DNA from: Hormiphora californensis
Lineage: Eukaryota; Ctenophora; Tentaculata; Cydippida; Pleurobrachiidae
NCBI GenBank assembly: GCA_020137815.1
Contig: CM035357.1
Span: 8,216,345-8,280,344, forward strand
Reading direction: 5' to 3'
Length of the DNA: 64,000 nucleotides
Shown here piece by piece: positions 1 to 11,277 of this stretch. Within the stretch, counting starts at the first letter, position 1; the number at the start of each line of letters is the position of its first letter. The notes under the pieces were generated by a model. That model ran no database searches, had not been told where the DNA came from, and saw nothing but the letters and a program-made list of their open reading frames with translations. Made by a program: the position numbers and the translations under genes.

Positions 1-291
1 AGAGAGAGATTACAGTTAACTGTGGGTCATGAGCAACAGTTGCAACAGACTGGCGGGCGCCAAATCTAGACAGAGAGCGTTGTAGGTTGTACACACACTC
101 CCTCTTGTGTTACCAAGTCATTTTATCGTGTTTCCAGTGATTCTTTGTGATCTTTACACAAATCTGTCAGAGGGCGACGGGCGTGCGTCTATCGAGACAC
201 AAACTCACGGCAGTGCACGGCCCAATAGACCAGTGCAAATTGTTTGAGCGTGCCGTGCGTCTATTTGAGCCGGCGGGGTCTATACCCCTAT

Positions 292-345
292 GCCTTTTTA
301 CAAAAGGCATCCAGGTGAATGCCTTCGGCATTCACCGGGCGGGGA
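292..345. repeat. Small hairpin next to a GGGCGGGG run
   Basis: The stretch 314-336 folds on itself around a TTC loop (GTGAATGCC / GGCATTCAC). It is preceded by a second mini-hairpin, GCCTTTT / AAAAGGC, at about 292-309. A related block lies at 856-914, and looser versions at 34545-34575 and 48306-48357. All share a CCCTGCC or GGCAGGG edge, which suggests a dispersed short hairpin repeat. Confidence 0.45.
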
Positions 346-855
346 AAAAATCAACACTGCAAATTTTTTTTGAAATTGAACTTAATTAAGCGTAGCAGCA
401 ACGCGACTTAAGTTTTTGGGCATGCGTGTGTGCCTGGCAGACCCCATTTTAGTGACTTTGATGGTCGAAAACCTTGCTAGCCGATCCGGAATACAACTTA
501 TGGTCTAAAACGCTTAGTTTTTGAGTTATGGGCGATTTAGTGAACTGTGACGTCACGCGTTTAATGATAGGTATGCCAATTACAGCTAATTGGACTGTTC
601 TAGTGATTTTAAACCAAACCATCCGCTCCGGAATGGCCATGTTTATATATGACTTATGAAGCAACATATAGCCTAAAATGCTTAGGTGATTTTCTGTTTG
701 GGCAAAATAGGAATATTAATGAATTGAATTAATGATTTGATTTTTAGCCCATTTGTCACCACCAGAAAAAAAGGAGGCCATTTTTTAAGGGGCTCCTGAA
801 ACTCCCTAGTCTCTGAAGTTCCCTGGTTGAATTCGCGGTCAAACCCAGTATTTTT

Positions 856-914
856 CCCTGCCCGGGTGAATCCCGTAGGCGTTCACCCGGATGTTTTTTA
901 GCAAGCACGTGCTA
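856..914. repeat. Small hairpin with CCCTGCCCGG edge
   Basis: An inverted repeat at 862-890 (CCGGGTGAA / TTCACCCGG) is followed by a GCACGTGC palindrome near 903-913. It is the second copy of the hairpin type at 292-345. The 48306-48357 copy has the same CCCTGCCCGG start and the same GCACGTGC core. Confidence 0.45.
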
Positions 915-1156
915 TGGACATTGGGTATATTCTAGTAGTACTATAATCCCTGGAAAATGACCAAGGCGGTTCGGTATGCACGTTACTGACCTAGTTTCAG
1001 GAGCATAGCAAGCAGGAAACGCGAGTTACAACTGATACCATGCCTCCACTGTGTGCGGCTGGGTTGGTTTTAGATAGGCCCTAAATTTTTCCACAACTCC
1101 TAGATTAAAATTTTTTCTGAACAAAATGACACCAGTGAAAAGTCTCTAAACCATTC

Positions 1157-1915
1157 TTAAGTGGCTATAGCCATACAGCCAAAAAACGGCTATGCGCAAA
1201 ACCTAATTATCCAATAACCTAATTAACCAGATAAGATAGAGACTTAATTTCAGCACCTATGCCCACGAATGCGAGGACGCTACACACTCTAGAGCCCTAG
1301 ATTTATTCTCTACTCCTTTTAAGGCAGGGAAATGTTGTCGAAAATAGCCTGAACCTAGAAATCATTAGGGGCAAGCTAATTTTTGCACAATCCGATAGTC
1401 AATAGGCCCCAGGACAAAGAAGCTCAAAATCGGACTTTTTACCGTTTTTGCTCATTTTCAGCATCTTTGAATCCAAATAACGGCTAAACGGTTGGAGATA
1501 GAGCTTAAAAGTTCAAGCACGACACCCCATAACTTAGCTATTGGCTACAAAATGGCACCAGTGAAAAGTCTCTAAACCATTCCCAAGTGGCTATAGCCAT
1601 ATGGCCAAAAACGGCTATTTGCGGATATAATTATCCAATTATCGAATTAACCAGACGAGATAGAGACTTAATTTCAGCACCTACTCCCACTAATTCGAGA
1701 ACGCTGAACACTTTAGTACCCTTGGTTTTGTCTCTACTCCTTTCCTAACATGGCTACAGCCATATGGCCAAAAACGGCTATGTGCAGAGCTAATTATCTA
1801 ATTAACCAGACGAGATAGAGACTTAATTCCAGCACCTACCCCGACTAATGCGAGGACGCTGGACACTTAAGTGCCCTCGGTTTTTCCTCTACTCTTTTGC
1901 TAAGACGATTTGCGA
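1157..1915 (+). repeat. 170-bp repeat family, three direct copies
   Basis: Copies lie at about 1157-1323, 1577-1745 and 1746-1915. Each starts near TGGCTATAGCCATATGGCC, runs through AATTAACCAGACGAGATAGAG and ends near TCTCTACTCCTTT. The internal GGCTATAGCC and GCCATATGGC are palindromes. The same unit recurs as four copies inside the palindrome at 62686-63882, so one family sits near both window ends. No coding potential is seen. Confidence 0.7.
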
Positions 1916-2074
1916 TTTAATTGATGACTACAAATACACTGTAATCAATTAGGGCACTTCCCCCAACACTTGGGCTTGAAACTTTTTTGGTGGTCCAGGG
2001 GCCTATTGACTATCGGATTGTGCAAAAATTAGCTTGCCCCTAATGATTTCTAGGTTCTAACAACAATTCCCTGC
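1324..2074. mobile_element. Inverted-repeat (foldback) element, unclassified
   Basis: The arm at 1324-1415 (starting GCAGGGAA) reappears inverted at 1992-2074 (ending TTCCCTGC), with about 80 bp of near-perfect match including AATCCGATAGTC and GGGGCAAGCTAATTTTTGC. The interior carries two of the 170-bp units. No transposase is present, so this is a non-autonomous foldback element. No clear target duplication was found. Confidence 0.6.
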
Positions 2075-2296
2075 ATTATTTCCTAAGATGGTTTTTGTTT
2101 TTTCTTCCATGCTAGAAATACATGTAATTACATACAGTGAAGGTTTTTGTGCGCTCAGTGCGTGCACGCTCCCGATCATCATGGCTTTTTTTGGGTATAC
2201 TAGACACCTATCCGGACCTACTGGTGAAAAAATTAGCTTGTTGCAAATTTTGCCCAAGATTTGGCCCTTACGTCCTTAGTACACCCTAACTACTAA

Positions 2297-2872
2297 AACG
2301 TTTTCATGGACATATTTCGACGCAGAATAGTCAATTTATGGGGGGGTCGTCCCCCCGACAAAAAGTCGTATCTCGCACCGTTTAGCCGTTATTTGCATAT
2401 TTATGCACATATTCATGATTTAATGCATATTCTGAATATTTCCACTTCAGTTGGTCCTAGAACGTTTTCATGGACATATATTTCGACGCAGAGTAGTCGA
2501 TTTATGGGGGGTCATCCCCCAGACAAAAAGTCGTATCTCGCGCGCACCGTTTAGCCGTTAGTTGCATATTTATGCACCGATTCACGATTTGATGCATATT
2601 CTGAATATTTCTACTTCAGCTAGTCCTAGAACTTTTTTATGGACATATTTCGACGTAGAATAGTCGATTTACGGGGAGTCGTCCCCCGGATAAAAAGTCG
2701 TATCTCGCACCGTTTAGCCGTTATTTGCATATTAATTATGCACCGATTCATGATTTAATGCATATTCTGAATTTTTGCACTTCAGCTGATCCTAGAACGT
2801 TTTCATGGACATATTTCGACACAGAATAGTCGATTATTGGGGATTCGTCCCCTCGACAAAAAGTCGTATTAA
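2297..2872 (+). repeat. 167-bp tandem repeat, about 3.5 units
   Basis: Units start at AACGTTTTCATGGACATA near 2297, 2461, 2630 and 2796, giving periods of 163-169 bp. Each holds a GGGGGTCGTCCCCC hairpin, then AAAAAGTCGTATCTCGCACC and a CGTTTAGCCGTTATTTGCAT block. The last unit is cut at about 2872. Single derivatives occur at 8136-8170 and 31221-31320, so this is a local satellite of a dispersed repeat. Confidence 0.8.
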
Positions 2873-3023
2873 ACAGAATTAAACAGAATTAATCAATTAA
2901 AGATCATAACACTAATACTGTGTTGTTAGATCCTAATTCCTTAAGTTAGGTCCCTAGGCTAAATTCCGATTGACGACCCTCCTTCAATGTAAAAAATGTA
3001 ATAAAAAAAGAAACATGATAAAA

Positions 3024-3210
3024 CACACTAACACGCACACACACACACACACCCACTCACACACACACACACACACACACCCACACACACGCATAGCCAT
3101 ACACACACATACACACTCACACTCACTCACACGCACCCACGCACCCACACACACACACACACACAAAGAGAAACACACAAAGACGTACCCACATACCCAC
3201 ACAAATAACA
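3024..3210 (+). repeat. (CA)n microsatellite
   Basis: An imperfect CA/CACACT repeat with interspersed CACCCA and CACGCA variants. The long Thr-His and Val-Cys frames across it are artefacts of the dinucleotide repeat. Confidence 0.95.
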
Positions 3211-3600
3211 CACACAAACTACCACGTTCGCAAAAGACCGTAAATAATACACGCTCCATACACTGACACTTTCTTCACCAAACATGACTAATAGCGTCAG
3301 TGGAATGGCTCTTCACCGGGCATGGCATGGCGCCAGTGGGGCCGGCATTGGCTGAGCCTGGGACTTTTGCATATGCTAGCAGTTTGGTATTCGTTCGCTG
3401 TGTGAAAGGCATGAAGTGATTGTGTGGTTTGACTTCGTTGGCGTGGGGTTTCGTTGGGGTGTCAGATTTTGATGCAGGGTCTTGACTTGGTCCGAGTTCC
3501 GTGGTGCAGCAGGATGTCTGATGTTGTTGGCTTTACGCAGGAATACCGCAGTTTCCCAGGGGTGATCCTTGAAGAGACATCTCATCCGGACTGCATGAAG
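3211..3600. other. Unassigned DNA downstream of the LINE 3' end
   Basis: No motif is recognised. Because the LINE runs on the minus strand and its last codons lie at about 3601, this is either its 3' untranslated region or unrelated flank. No poly(A) or short tandem tail is obvious. Confidence 0.3.
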
Positions 3601-5750
3601 CTAAGGCTTATCTGTAGATAGATGTTGATTCCTAATGACGTCGTACCCTGGGCAATGCAATAGTACATGTTCCTCATCCTCCGTGATTGTCTCGTGTGAG
3701 GGGAGTTGAGAGATGAGCAGGAAAGTAAGGGTATCCTCCGTGGTGCAGATGGGGCAGGCTCTTTTCTTTATCAGTGTGTCCTCTGTCCTTGTGCTTTCCC
3801 TGTATTTTTGTTGTCTCCCTACTTCAATGTTGAATCGGTGAGCACTGCACCTTAGTCTTGCTATCCATTTAGATAGGTCACGTTCGAGGTCAAGATATTC
3901 TTCTGGGTAAAATGATGTTTTCACCGTATTGTACAATTCCATTTCCCTGTTTGTAGTGCGATCCCTTTTCCAACTGGTGGTGAATGTATCTTCCTTGTCG
4001 AGACGGCTCATGGCGAGTACTTGAGTAACCCGGTCCAGCTCCAGCAATTCTTGCTCCTTCAGAGCATAAACCACTAACGGGGTGGAAGTATCATGGCTGT
4101 CACAGTTTTCCATGTCTTTGATACGGTTGAAGGCGCCCACAATCGCCCTATACCGCAACGCTGGGGGCCCGAGTGTGTATTCCCAACGCCATCTTGCAGA
4201 ATGATAGATGCAATCGTTCCAAGGGCGATTTGGCTATGATCTTCAAATTCAGTGAGTCTTTGCTTATAATTGACTTCCAGGATGTGTGCGGGAGCCATAC
4301 TTGAGAGCAGTAGCTAGCCACGGGAAGGACTAGTGAGTCGAAAAGTTTCAGCGCTGTGCGGGGACTTATCGCCGAGAAATCAATTTGTTTCTTCAAGGCG
4401 AATACAGCTCTGAGGGCTTTTTGCTTGAGCTTAGCTTCATTCAGCTTAAATGATCCATTGAGAGTGAAGGTTACACCCAGGTAGCAATATGTTTTTGCGG
4501 AGGGTATTCTCTGTCCCTTGAATGTAAATCTTTCACTTTCTTTTAGTTTGACTGCCGATTTGTTGAATACCATGACTTCTGTTTTCTTGAGGTTTACGGA
4601 GAGCCCCCATTCCTCACAGTATTCCTCTAGTACATCGATGAGTCGTTGGAGGCTGGCAGGGTTTAAAGCCATCAGAACCAAGTCGTCGGCCCACAGGAGG
4701 TGAGAAATGTATTCCCCCGCCAAGGATGGTGATGAAGAAGCCTCTTCCCTGTTGAGTCTTACCGAGAGCTCGTGTACGTAGATCTTAAAGAGCTCAGGAC
4801 TTAGAGGGTGACCCTGTTCTGTACCAGTGTACCGATGTTAACCTCTATAGTCTCTGTGAGCTTACCAAGGAGTTTTATCTTGGCTGCAGATCCAGTATAC
4901 ATATCCTTGAGTACACCAAAGAACCGGCCACGCACGCCGTATTGATAGAGTTTATACAGTAGGGCCTCCCTGCACACGGTGTCAAAGGCTTTGGAGTAGT
5001 CTACAAACACCGTGTACAGGCGAGATTTTTGCTGGATGTATTTATCTATGGTTGTCTTCAGGGTTAGGACATGGTCAGCGGTTTGCTCTCCTTTACAGAA
5101 CCCCAGTTGATTCGGAAGATCTGGTACTTCAATAGAGCGGAAATCCAGAAGCCTATCCAATAGAATCCCAGAGAATAGCTTTCCAAGGTTGCTTGCTACT
5201 GCCACTGCTCTGTAAGTTGTTGGGATCATACCTACTGCCTTTCTTATGTAGCGGGGTAACGAGTGATTCTTTCCAGGGATAACACTGGTTTCGAAGACAT
5301 TGGTTAAACAGGTTAGTTGTCGCCTCCATGACTTCGGGACTGCTTGCTTTCAGAAACTCATTGGAAATCTGGTCCTCAGCCACTGCTTTTCCGTCCCTGA
5401 GTCTCCTTGTTACAGCTGCTACTTCTTCTACTGACACATCCCTATTGAGAGCTTCATCTAGATCCTCTGATATGGGTTCCTCGCATGGCGTATCCCAGCA
5501 CAAAGCTTGTTCCTTTCCTGACAGAGCGGCTGGTGGGGGCTGCTTGGCGTAGAGTTTCTTGAAGAACTTGCAGAAGTTTTTCATGTCGAACGCGTCCAGC
5601 TTGCTATCCAAGGGTGCAAAGCTCTTCAACTTCTTGAGATTTTTCCAGTCGATGTTACCATCATCGATATCTTGGGAGAGTTCTCTGATGTAGCGTCTCT
5701 TTGTGTTTCTTACCAACCTTCTGTGATCCTTTTTCGCTGTGAATAGTTTA
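3601..5750 (-). pseudogene. APE-type LINE: reverse transcriptase and C-terminal zinc motif (broken)
   Basis: Read on the minus strand this is a non-LTR retrotransposon polymerase in several frames. From 5750 downward: a basic linker and the RT N-terminal region (about 5750-5240); RT motifs GFCKGEQTADH and VFVDYSKAFDTV (5229-4801); GTEQGHPLSPELF reached only after a frame change near 4815; the active-site box LLWADDLVLM, a WADD variant of F/YADD (4723-4148); the thumb region LPVASYCSQVW; and a C-terminal CPIC...HVLLHC zinc motif (4158-3601). Frame breaks near 5230, 4815 and 4150 make it non-functional. Family traits point to the CR1/Jockey-like APE group. The same family lies on the + strand at 50606-53863. 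Confidence 0.85.
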
Positions 5751-7738
5751 GTAGAGTCGATAACTACAGGGTGTCCCACTGTCTTTGCGTGACCTGTGAT
5801 TTTGGGTGGTGAGTGGGTTCCATTCAAATGCTCATAACTCATCGAAAAATAGGTCAAAACGGCTCAACCAAAAACAGTGTTGTAGAGAATTGTCAGGCGA
5901 ACGTTTGGGTACAAGATTGATGTTCCAAGTCTTACCAACCGTCAGATATATCGTCTTAAAGTCAAAAATACGTATTCATGAAATCCGACCGGGGTTCACG
6001 TTTTGAAAAATTCACAAATGCAAAGTTGCTCGGATCACATTGCATCCCTCATAAGAGTTGTAGGAAATTGTCTGGCGGTCATTTTGGTACCCGCGTTTTT
6101 GTCCTAGCTCAATGTTTAGAGTGTCTTATGACTGTCAGAACTGGAATTTTCACAAAAGTGGTCTCAGGTATCGCATTACATTTTGCCCTGTTATGAAGAT
6201 CATTGCTGCTTGAATAACATCTTAGTGCATGATAGGGTTGAGATAGACCACTTGCGTATCCTACACATTAACAGGGGCCTTGCCAAATCGTCATAATAAC
6301 CCTGTCAAGTGTCTAGATGAAATTGAGACGATATGTCCTGATTAGCATGGGATTACACACGACACCGAGCCACCTAATTAGGCGCTGTGAGCCGATACCA
6401 ACTAAGACTCAGCGTAGAAAATCTTAATGTTCCTACAGTCATAACGCAACTAAAACGTAGAGCTATGGAAAAAATCATGGTGTCAAAATGAACCTTAGAC
6501 GATTCCAATGAAGCTCTTATAAATTTCAAACCATTTTACCCATTTGTTGATGACACGTGATCCCCTCAAAAATGTTGGTTGAATTTCGTCTTTAGACAGT
6601 CATAAGACACTTTAAACATTGAGCTAGGACAAAAACCCGGGTACCAAAATGACCGCCAGACAATTTCCTACAACTCTTATGAGGGATGCAATGTGATCCG
6701 AGCAACTTTGCATTTGTGAATTTTTCAAAACGTGAACCCCGGTCGGATTTCATGAACACGTATTTTTGACTTTAAGACGATATATCTGACGGTTGGTAAG
6801 ACTTGGAACATCAATCTTGTACCCAAATGTTCGCCTGACAATTCTCTACAACACTGTTTTTGGTTGAGCCGTTTTGACCTATTTTTCGATGAGTTATGAG
6901 CATTTGAATGGAACCCACTCACCACCCAAAATCACAGGTCACGCAAAGACAGTGGGACACCCTGTACATCGACCTCTCCCAATTGTTCCAGTTTTTGTCA
7001 CATCAGTTTGGAGCCTCGACACGACCTCTAAACAGGTGTTACTTTTTCACAAGCTGTTTTCATCTTGGTGTAATCAGCAGTTGAAATGTTGCTGATCATA
7101 ACAAAAATCTGACTAAATTTTTTCAACTTGGGGTACAACCATGGGTGTCAAAAGTTAGCTCTAGGTCCCCTGAGTAACCATCCGGAGACTCCAAGAGATA
7201 TTTCAAGCCGTTCTCCTGTAATCATTAATCCCGGTAGAGCACATATTTGAGTATGGGCGTACGTGCAATTGCCTACAACCTCAACTTTAATGTATAACGT
7301 TAATGTGCGTCTCTCTCTTTTCTCCCCCTTGAGAAAGAGTTATCTCGCGCGGCGCAACCGCACGTGCGGTTTTTCCAGAGAGAGTGAGAGACATACAATA
7401 ACATGTAAACAGCCTGCCAGCGCTCACGTACGTCCGCATTGTATTTTTTTCTCCACCGGGATTAATGATTACGGGAGAACGGCTTGAAATATCTCTTAGA
7501 GTCTCCGGATGGTTACTCAGGGGACCTAGAGCTAACTTTTGACACCCATGGTTTTACCCCAAGTTGAAAAAATTTAGTCAGGTTTTTGTTATGATCAGCA
7601 ACATTTCAACTGCTGATTACACCAAGATGAAAACAGTTTGTGAAAAAGTAACACCTGTTTAGAGGTCGTGTCGAGGCTCCAAACAGATGTGACAAAACTG
7701 GAACAATTGGGAGAGGTCGATGTAGTTATCGACTCTAC
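5751..7738. mobile_element. Foldback DNA element inserted in the LINE
   Basis: Terminal inverted repeats start GTAGAGTCGATAACTACATC at 5751 and end with the complement at 7738. TA is present on both sides (5749-5750 and 7739-7740), as for TA-inserting elements. The right arm (7455-7738) pairs with 6965-7230 plus the first 15 bp of the left end, because a second element (5767-6964) interrupts the left arm. Another copy of the arm lies at 31730-31737 plus 32996-33276. LINE coding sequence continues on both outer flanks, though the frame is off by one across the join. Confidence 0.8.
5767..6964. mobile_element. Nested palindromic MITE, TIR CAGGGTGTCCCAC
   Basis: The element begins CAGGGTGTCCCACTGTCTTT and ends with its complement. 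Arms 5767-6140 and 6592-6964 match almost base for base, around a loop of about 450 bp. TA flanks both ends (5765-5766 and 6965-6966). Removing it restores GATAACTACATCGACC, exactly the uninterrupted sequence at 7718-7731 (complement) and 32999-33020, so the empty site is preserved in the window. No transposase is encoded. Confidence 0.88.
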
Positions 7739-8130
7739 TAGTTGGCCCGTGACCGTTCCGGAGGGATTTCTGCCTGCTCTTTGGGAGATTCTGTTAACCA
7801 TTTTCCTGGAGGGTAGGCAATGTCTAAACCATGGTTGTTTGGGGATGGTTTTGCTTCTTTTTGTTTTCTTTCGATTGGGGTTCTCTTTTTTGAGGGGCAC
7901 AGTGATGTCTGCGGCCTTTTTGAAAACTCCCACTAGCCTGTTGTTGAGATCTATAGTTTCAGTGGCTGACGAGCAGGATACTTCTTTGATTGCCTTGGCT
8001 TCTGCGTTACAGGCGTCACCTAGAAGTGTCATCTTGAAAGCTTTTTTGTCTTCAGCGGTGTGGATTTTGTATCTTCTCGGTGCTGGATCTAGGTCGGCTA
8101 GAAGTGTTTCCTCCATGATTTGGGGACCAG
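7739..8130 (-). pseudogene. LINE fragment between endonuclease and RT
   Basis: On the minus strand this encodes a basic segment with TVPLKK, a KQPWFRHC box and NRISQRAGRNPSG. It corresponds to the linker between the APE endonuclease and RT in this LINE family; the + strand copy at 51390-51530 has TVPLKKRKKRG and RPWRDN at the same place. It is the upstream continuation of 3601-5750, separated by the foldback insertion. The 5' part (endonuclease) is missing, so the copy is 5' truncated near 8130. Confidence 0.75.
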
Positions 8131-8210
8131 GGTCGTATGTCGCACCGTTTAGCCGTTATTTGCATTATATTATTATTAACTAGAAAGCCCGTTGGCTGGA
8201 CCCCTTTGAT
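8131..8210 (+). repeat. Single piece of the 167-bp repeat, then an AACTAGAAAGCCCG edge
   Basis: GTCGCACCGTTTAGCCGTTA at 8139-8160 matches the 167-bp tandem units at 2297-2872. After TATTATTATTA comes AACTAGAAAGCCCGTTG, an edge also seen at about 21920 and similar to 47782. This is a junction of two repeat families. Confidence 0.5.
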
Positions 8211-8231
8211 GTCTCTCTCTCCCTCTATCTT

Positions 8232-8312
<81 letters not shown>

Positions 8313-8553
8313 ATATCTCTATATATAATATATAATATATATAATATATATAATATGTATATATATAATATATATCTCTATCTATCTCTCTCTCTATCTA
8401 CCATTCTCTCACTTCATCTCTTCATCATATCCTTTCTCTATCTCTCTCTCTGTCCCTCTATCTCTCTTTCCCTCTATCTCTCTATATCTCTCGCTCTATC
8501 TAGCTCGCTGTCCCTCTGTATCTCTATCTCTCTCGCTCCATCTCTCTCAGCTC

Positions 8554-8588
<35 letters not shown>

Positions 8589-8660
8589 AGCTCTCTCCCT
8601 CTATCTCTCTTTGTCTCTATCTCTACCTCTCTCACTCACTCTCTCTCTCACTCTCTCACT
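8211..8660 (+). repeat. (CT)n and (TA)n simple repeats
   Basis: A pure CT run at about 8236-8308 is followed by TATATAATATA to about 8380 and then CT-rich variants (CTCTCTATCT) to about 8655. Ser/Leu-rich frames across it are artefacts. Confidence 0.95.
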
Positions 8661-9047
8661 CCATCATGTCGGGCTGAAGAATATGGAGGTTGGTAGAGTG
8701 GTAGCAGGTAGGGATGGTGATGAACATCAAGGGTCATCGTTAGATGGCTGCTTGAAACGTGCCGAATTAGGTGATAAACATCCGTAGAATTGTAGCTGTG
8801 TAGAGTAGTTAACGGGGGATCGTAGGTAGAAACGCTTTGGTATTCATCGGGGCCGAAGCAGTAGATGGCGAAACACCGCAGAAACACGCAACACAACATC
8901 AAATAACATGCACGTGCAGTATTCACACCCTTGCCCACCAACCATAACAACCCCTTGATTCGCATGGGCAAATGGAGCAAATTGTTGCACGCTAGTGTTG
9001 CACGCTAGGATACTCCATCATCACGCATTTGCAAATTATAATAATGA
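8661..9047. other. Unassigned DNA
   Basis: No recognisable coding or mobile sequence. A GTTGCACGCTAG direct repeat occurs near 8985-9010, just before the first 0.5-kb repeat copy. The minus-strand frame across it has no recognisable motif. Confidence 0.3.
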
Positions 9048-9561
9048 CTAGAGAGCCCAGGCAAAAGAACAAAAAACTCTCACACCCTATTGACTCCTCT
9101 CAATCCTAATCCCTGGCTCATGCCTACTCCCCTCAGTCCTCACCCATATTATCCCTATTGACTCCCCTAGGCCCCTATTGAATCATATCGTCCCCTATTC
9201 ACGTCATCTCACCCTCTATTCACTTTCCTATAACGCCATAAGGAATACTTCCCTATCCCCTCTCTCAATCTGTGATGTGAAGCAGTTCAAAAACACACAT
9301 TTCTTACAAATTTTTCATCATTTCCCCCATTACTCCGTCATTTCTCAACCAATTTCGAAAATCTTGGGCTCATTCGAAAGATAATCTTAAGCTCTTTCAA
9401 ATCAGCTATTATCCCCCAAATTTATAAAACCTTTACACACGCACGTGCACTCCCCAAGCCCCACCAACCACCCCTATCAACATGTCAATTTTCCACGTGC
9501 AAACCCTAAAAACCCCCAAAAAAACAATTGTCTTGCAACCATCTCTGCTTTATAATATAGA
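9048..9561 (+). mobile_element. 0.5-kb repeat (R500), copy 1
   Basis: It starts CTAGAGAGCCCAGGCAAAAG and ends CTGCTTTATAATATAGA. It is pyrimidine-rich, with many CTATTGACTCCCCT-like blocks and a GCACGTGC palindrome near 9442. It abuts copy 2 head to tail at 9562. There is no coding potential and there are no terminal inverted repeats, so the class is unknown (SINE-like or single-ended MITE-like). Confidence 0.75.
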
Positions 9562-10738
9562 CTAAAGAGCCCAGGCAAAAGAACAAAAAACTCTCACCTC
9601 TATTGACTCCTCTCAATCCCGATCCCTGGCTCAGATCATGCCTACTTTGCTCCCTACGGCGCCGCTTCTCGGCACCTCCGGTCGCGAGATCTTACTCCAC
9701 GCCCCCCTTCCCCCTGTTGACTCCCCTCAGTCCTCACCCCTCTTATCCCTATTGAATTATATCGTCCCCTATAATTCACTCCATCTCACCCTCTATTTAC
9801 TCCCCTATAACGCCATAATGAACACTCCCCTCAGCCCTCTCTCAATCTGTGATCTGAGGCAGTTTAGTACCCCAAATTTTCCCTCATTTTTCACCATTTT
9901 CGCCATAACTCTGTCATTTCGCAACCAATTTCAAAATACCAAGACTCATTGGAAAGGTAATCTCAAGCTCTTTCCAAAGAGCTATTATCCCCCAAGATTA
10001 GAAAAACTTTACACACGCACGTGCACTCCCCAAACCCCACCAAACACCCCTAACAACACGTCAATTTTCCACGTGCAAGCCCTAAAAACCCCCCAAAAAC
10101 CAATTGTCTTGCAAGGTTCTCCGCTTTGGTGTGCGGACTCTAGTGCTACACTCTAAGTCTACAGTGGACTCTATATCTAAATTTAGATTTAGATAAAGAG
10201 TCCAAATAAGTCTAAACTCTAGGAGGACTCTATCTCTAAAAAGTCTAAACAGGGCGGACTCTTTATCTAAAAAGTCTACAAAGAGCGGACTCTATATCTA
10301 CACAAATCTAAATTAGACATAGAGTCCGCCATTCTCAGCGAACTCGAGATTTCGGCCGTTAGGCTGTAAACGAGAGTTTGCTGTACCTCTATACTAATTG
10401 AGAAGTGTTAGGGCCATTATTTGGGTTCGAGGTTAGGGTTAGGGTTATGGTTAGGGTTAGCTTTTGGGTTGGTTTAGGATTTTAGACATAGAGTCCGGGT
10501 TGGGGGATTTGGCGCCAAAATGTACCAGGGGACTCTATGTCTAAAAAGTCTACACAGTGCGGACTCTATATCTAAAAAGTCTACACTGGGCGGACTCTTT
10601 ATCTAAACTTTTTTCAAAGTCTAACTGTAGATAAAGAGTCCGCTTTTAGATATAGAGTCCGCCTTGAATTTAGATAAATAAATAATAAAAGAGTCCGTTA
10701 GCACTAGAGTCCGCCCACCCTCTGCTTTATAATATAGA
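9562..10738 (+). mobile_element. R500 copy 2, interrupted by a Mutator-like MITE
   Basis: It begins CTAAAGAGCCCAGGCAAAAG. It includes the GC-rich block CTACGGCGCCGCTTC, present in copies 3 and 4 but absent from copy 1. It is split at its last 20 bp by the insertion at 10128-10719, after which TATAATATAGA completes the copy. Copy 3 follows immediately. Confidence 0.75.
10128..10719. mobile_element. Mutator-like MITE, copy A (9-bp target duplication)
   Basis: Termini are GGTGTGCGGACTCTAGTGCT and the inverted GAGTCCGCCCACC. Flanks are CTCCGCTTT (10119-10127) and CTCTGCTTT (10720-10728), a 9-bp duplication with one mismatch. The interior repeats the phrase GGACTCTATATCTAAAAAGT in both orientations, has a GTTTGCTGTACCTCTATACT block, and has three to four telomere-like TTAGGG units near 10430-10460. 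There is no transposase. Copies B and C are at 20676-21393 and 30033-30466. Confidence 0.88.
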
Positions 10739-11277
10739 CTAGAGAGCCCAGGCAAAAGAACAAAAAACTCTCACACCCTATCGATTCATCTCAATACCGA
10801 TCCCTGGCTCATGCCTAATTTGCTCCCTACGGCGCCGCTTCGCGGCACCTCCGATCGCGAGATCATAATCCACGCCCCCTTCCCCCTGTTGACTCCCCTC
10901 AGTCCTCACCCCTCTTATCCCTATTGACTCCCCTCGGCCCCTATTAAATCATATCGTCCCCTATTCACTCCATCTGACCCTCTATTCACTCCCCTATAAC
11001 GCCATAATGGACACTCCCCTCACCCCTCTCTCAATCTGTGATCTGAAGCAGTTCGGAGCCCCACATTTTCCCTCATTTTTCACCATTTCCCCCATTACTC
11101 AGTCATTTCTCAACCAATTTCCAAAATCTTGGGCTCATTAGAAAGATAATCTCATACTCTTTCAAATCAGCTATTATCCCCAAAATTAATAAAACCTTTA
11201 CACACGCACGTGCACGCCCCAAACCCCACCAACCACCCCTATCAACATGTCAATTTTCCTGCTTTATAATAGAGATA
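10739..11277 (+). mobile_element. R500 copy 3
   Basis: It starts CTAGAGAGCCCAGGCAAAAG at 10739 and ends near GCTTTATAATAGAGATA at 11277. Near the end it lacks the block between CAATTTTCC and CTGCTTTATAAT that copies 1 and 4 retain. Another repeat (11278-11589) begins directly at its end, continuing the head-to-tail chain. Confidence 0.72.

Larger units (their letters stand above)
1..1156. other. Unassigned DNA with two small hairpins
   Basis: No recognisable gene, RNA or transposon terminus is seen. A short frame at 147-389 resembles nothing known and overlaps a hairpin, so it is not called. Two sequence-related hairpins (292-345 and 856-914) lie here. The segment probably consists of old repeat remnants. 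Confidence 0.4.

Noticed and set aside
10425-10470. A chromosome end, because of TTAGGG repeats
   Set aside because: Only three to four units, inside a MITE with flanking duplications on both sides.
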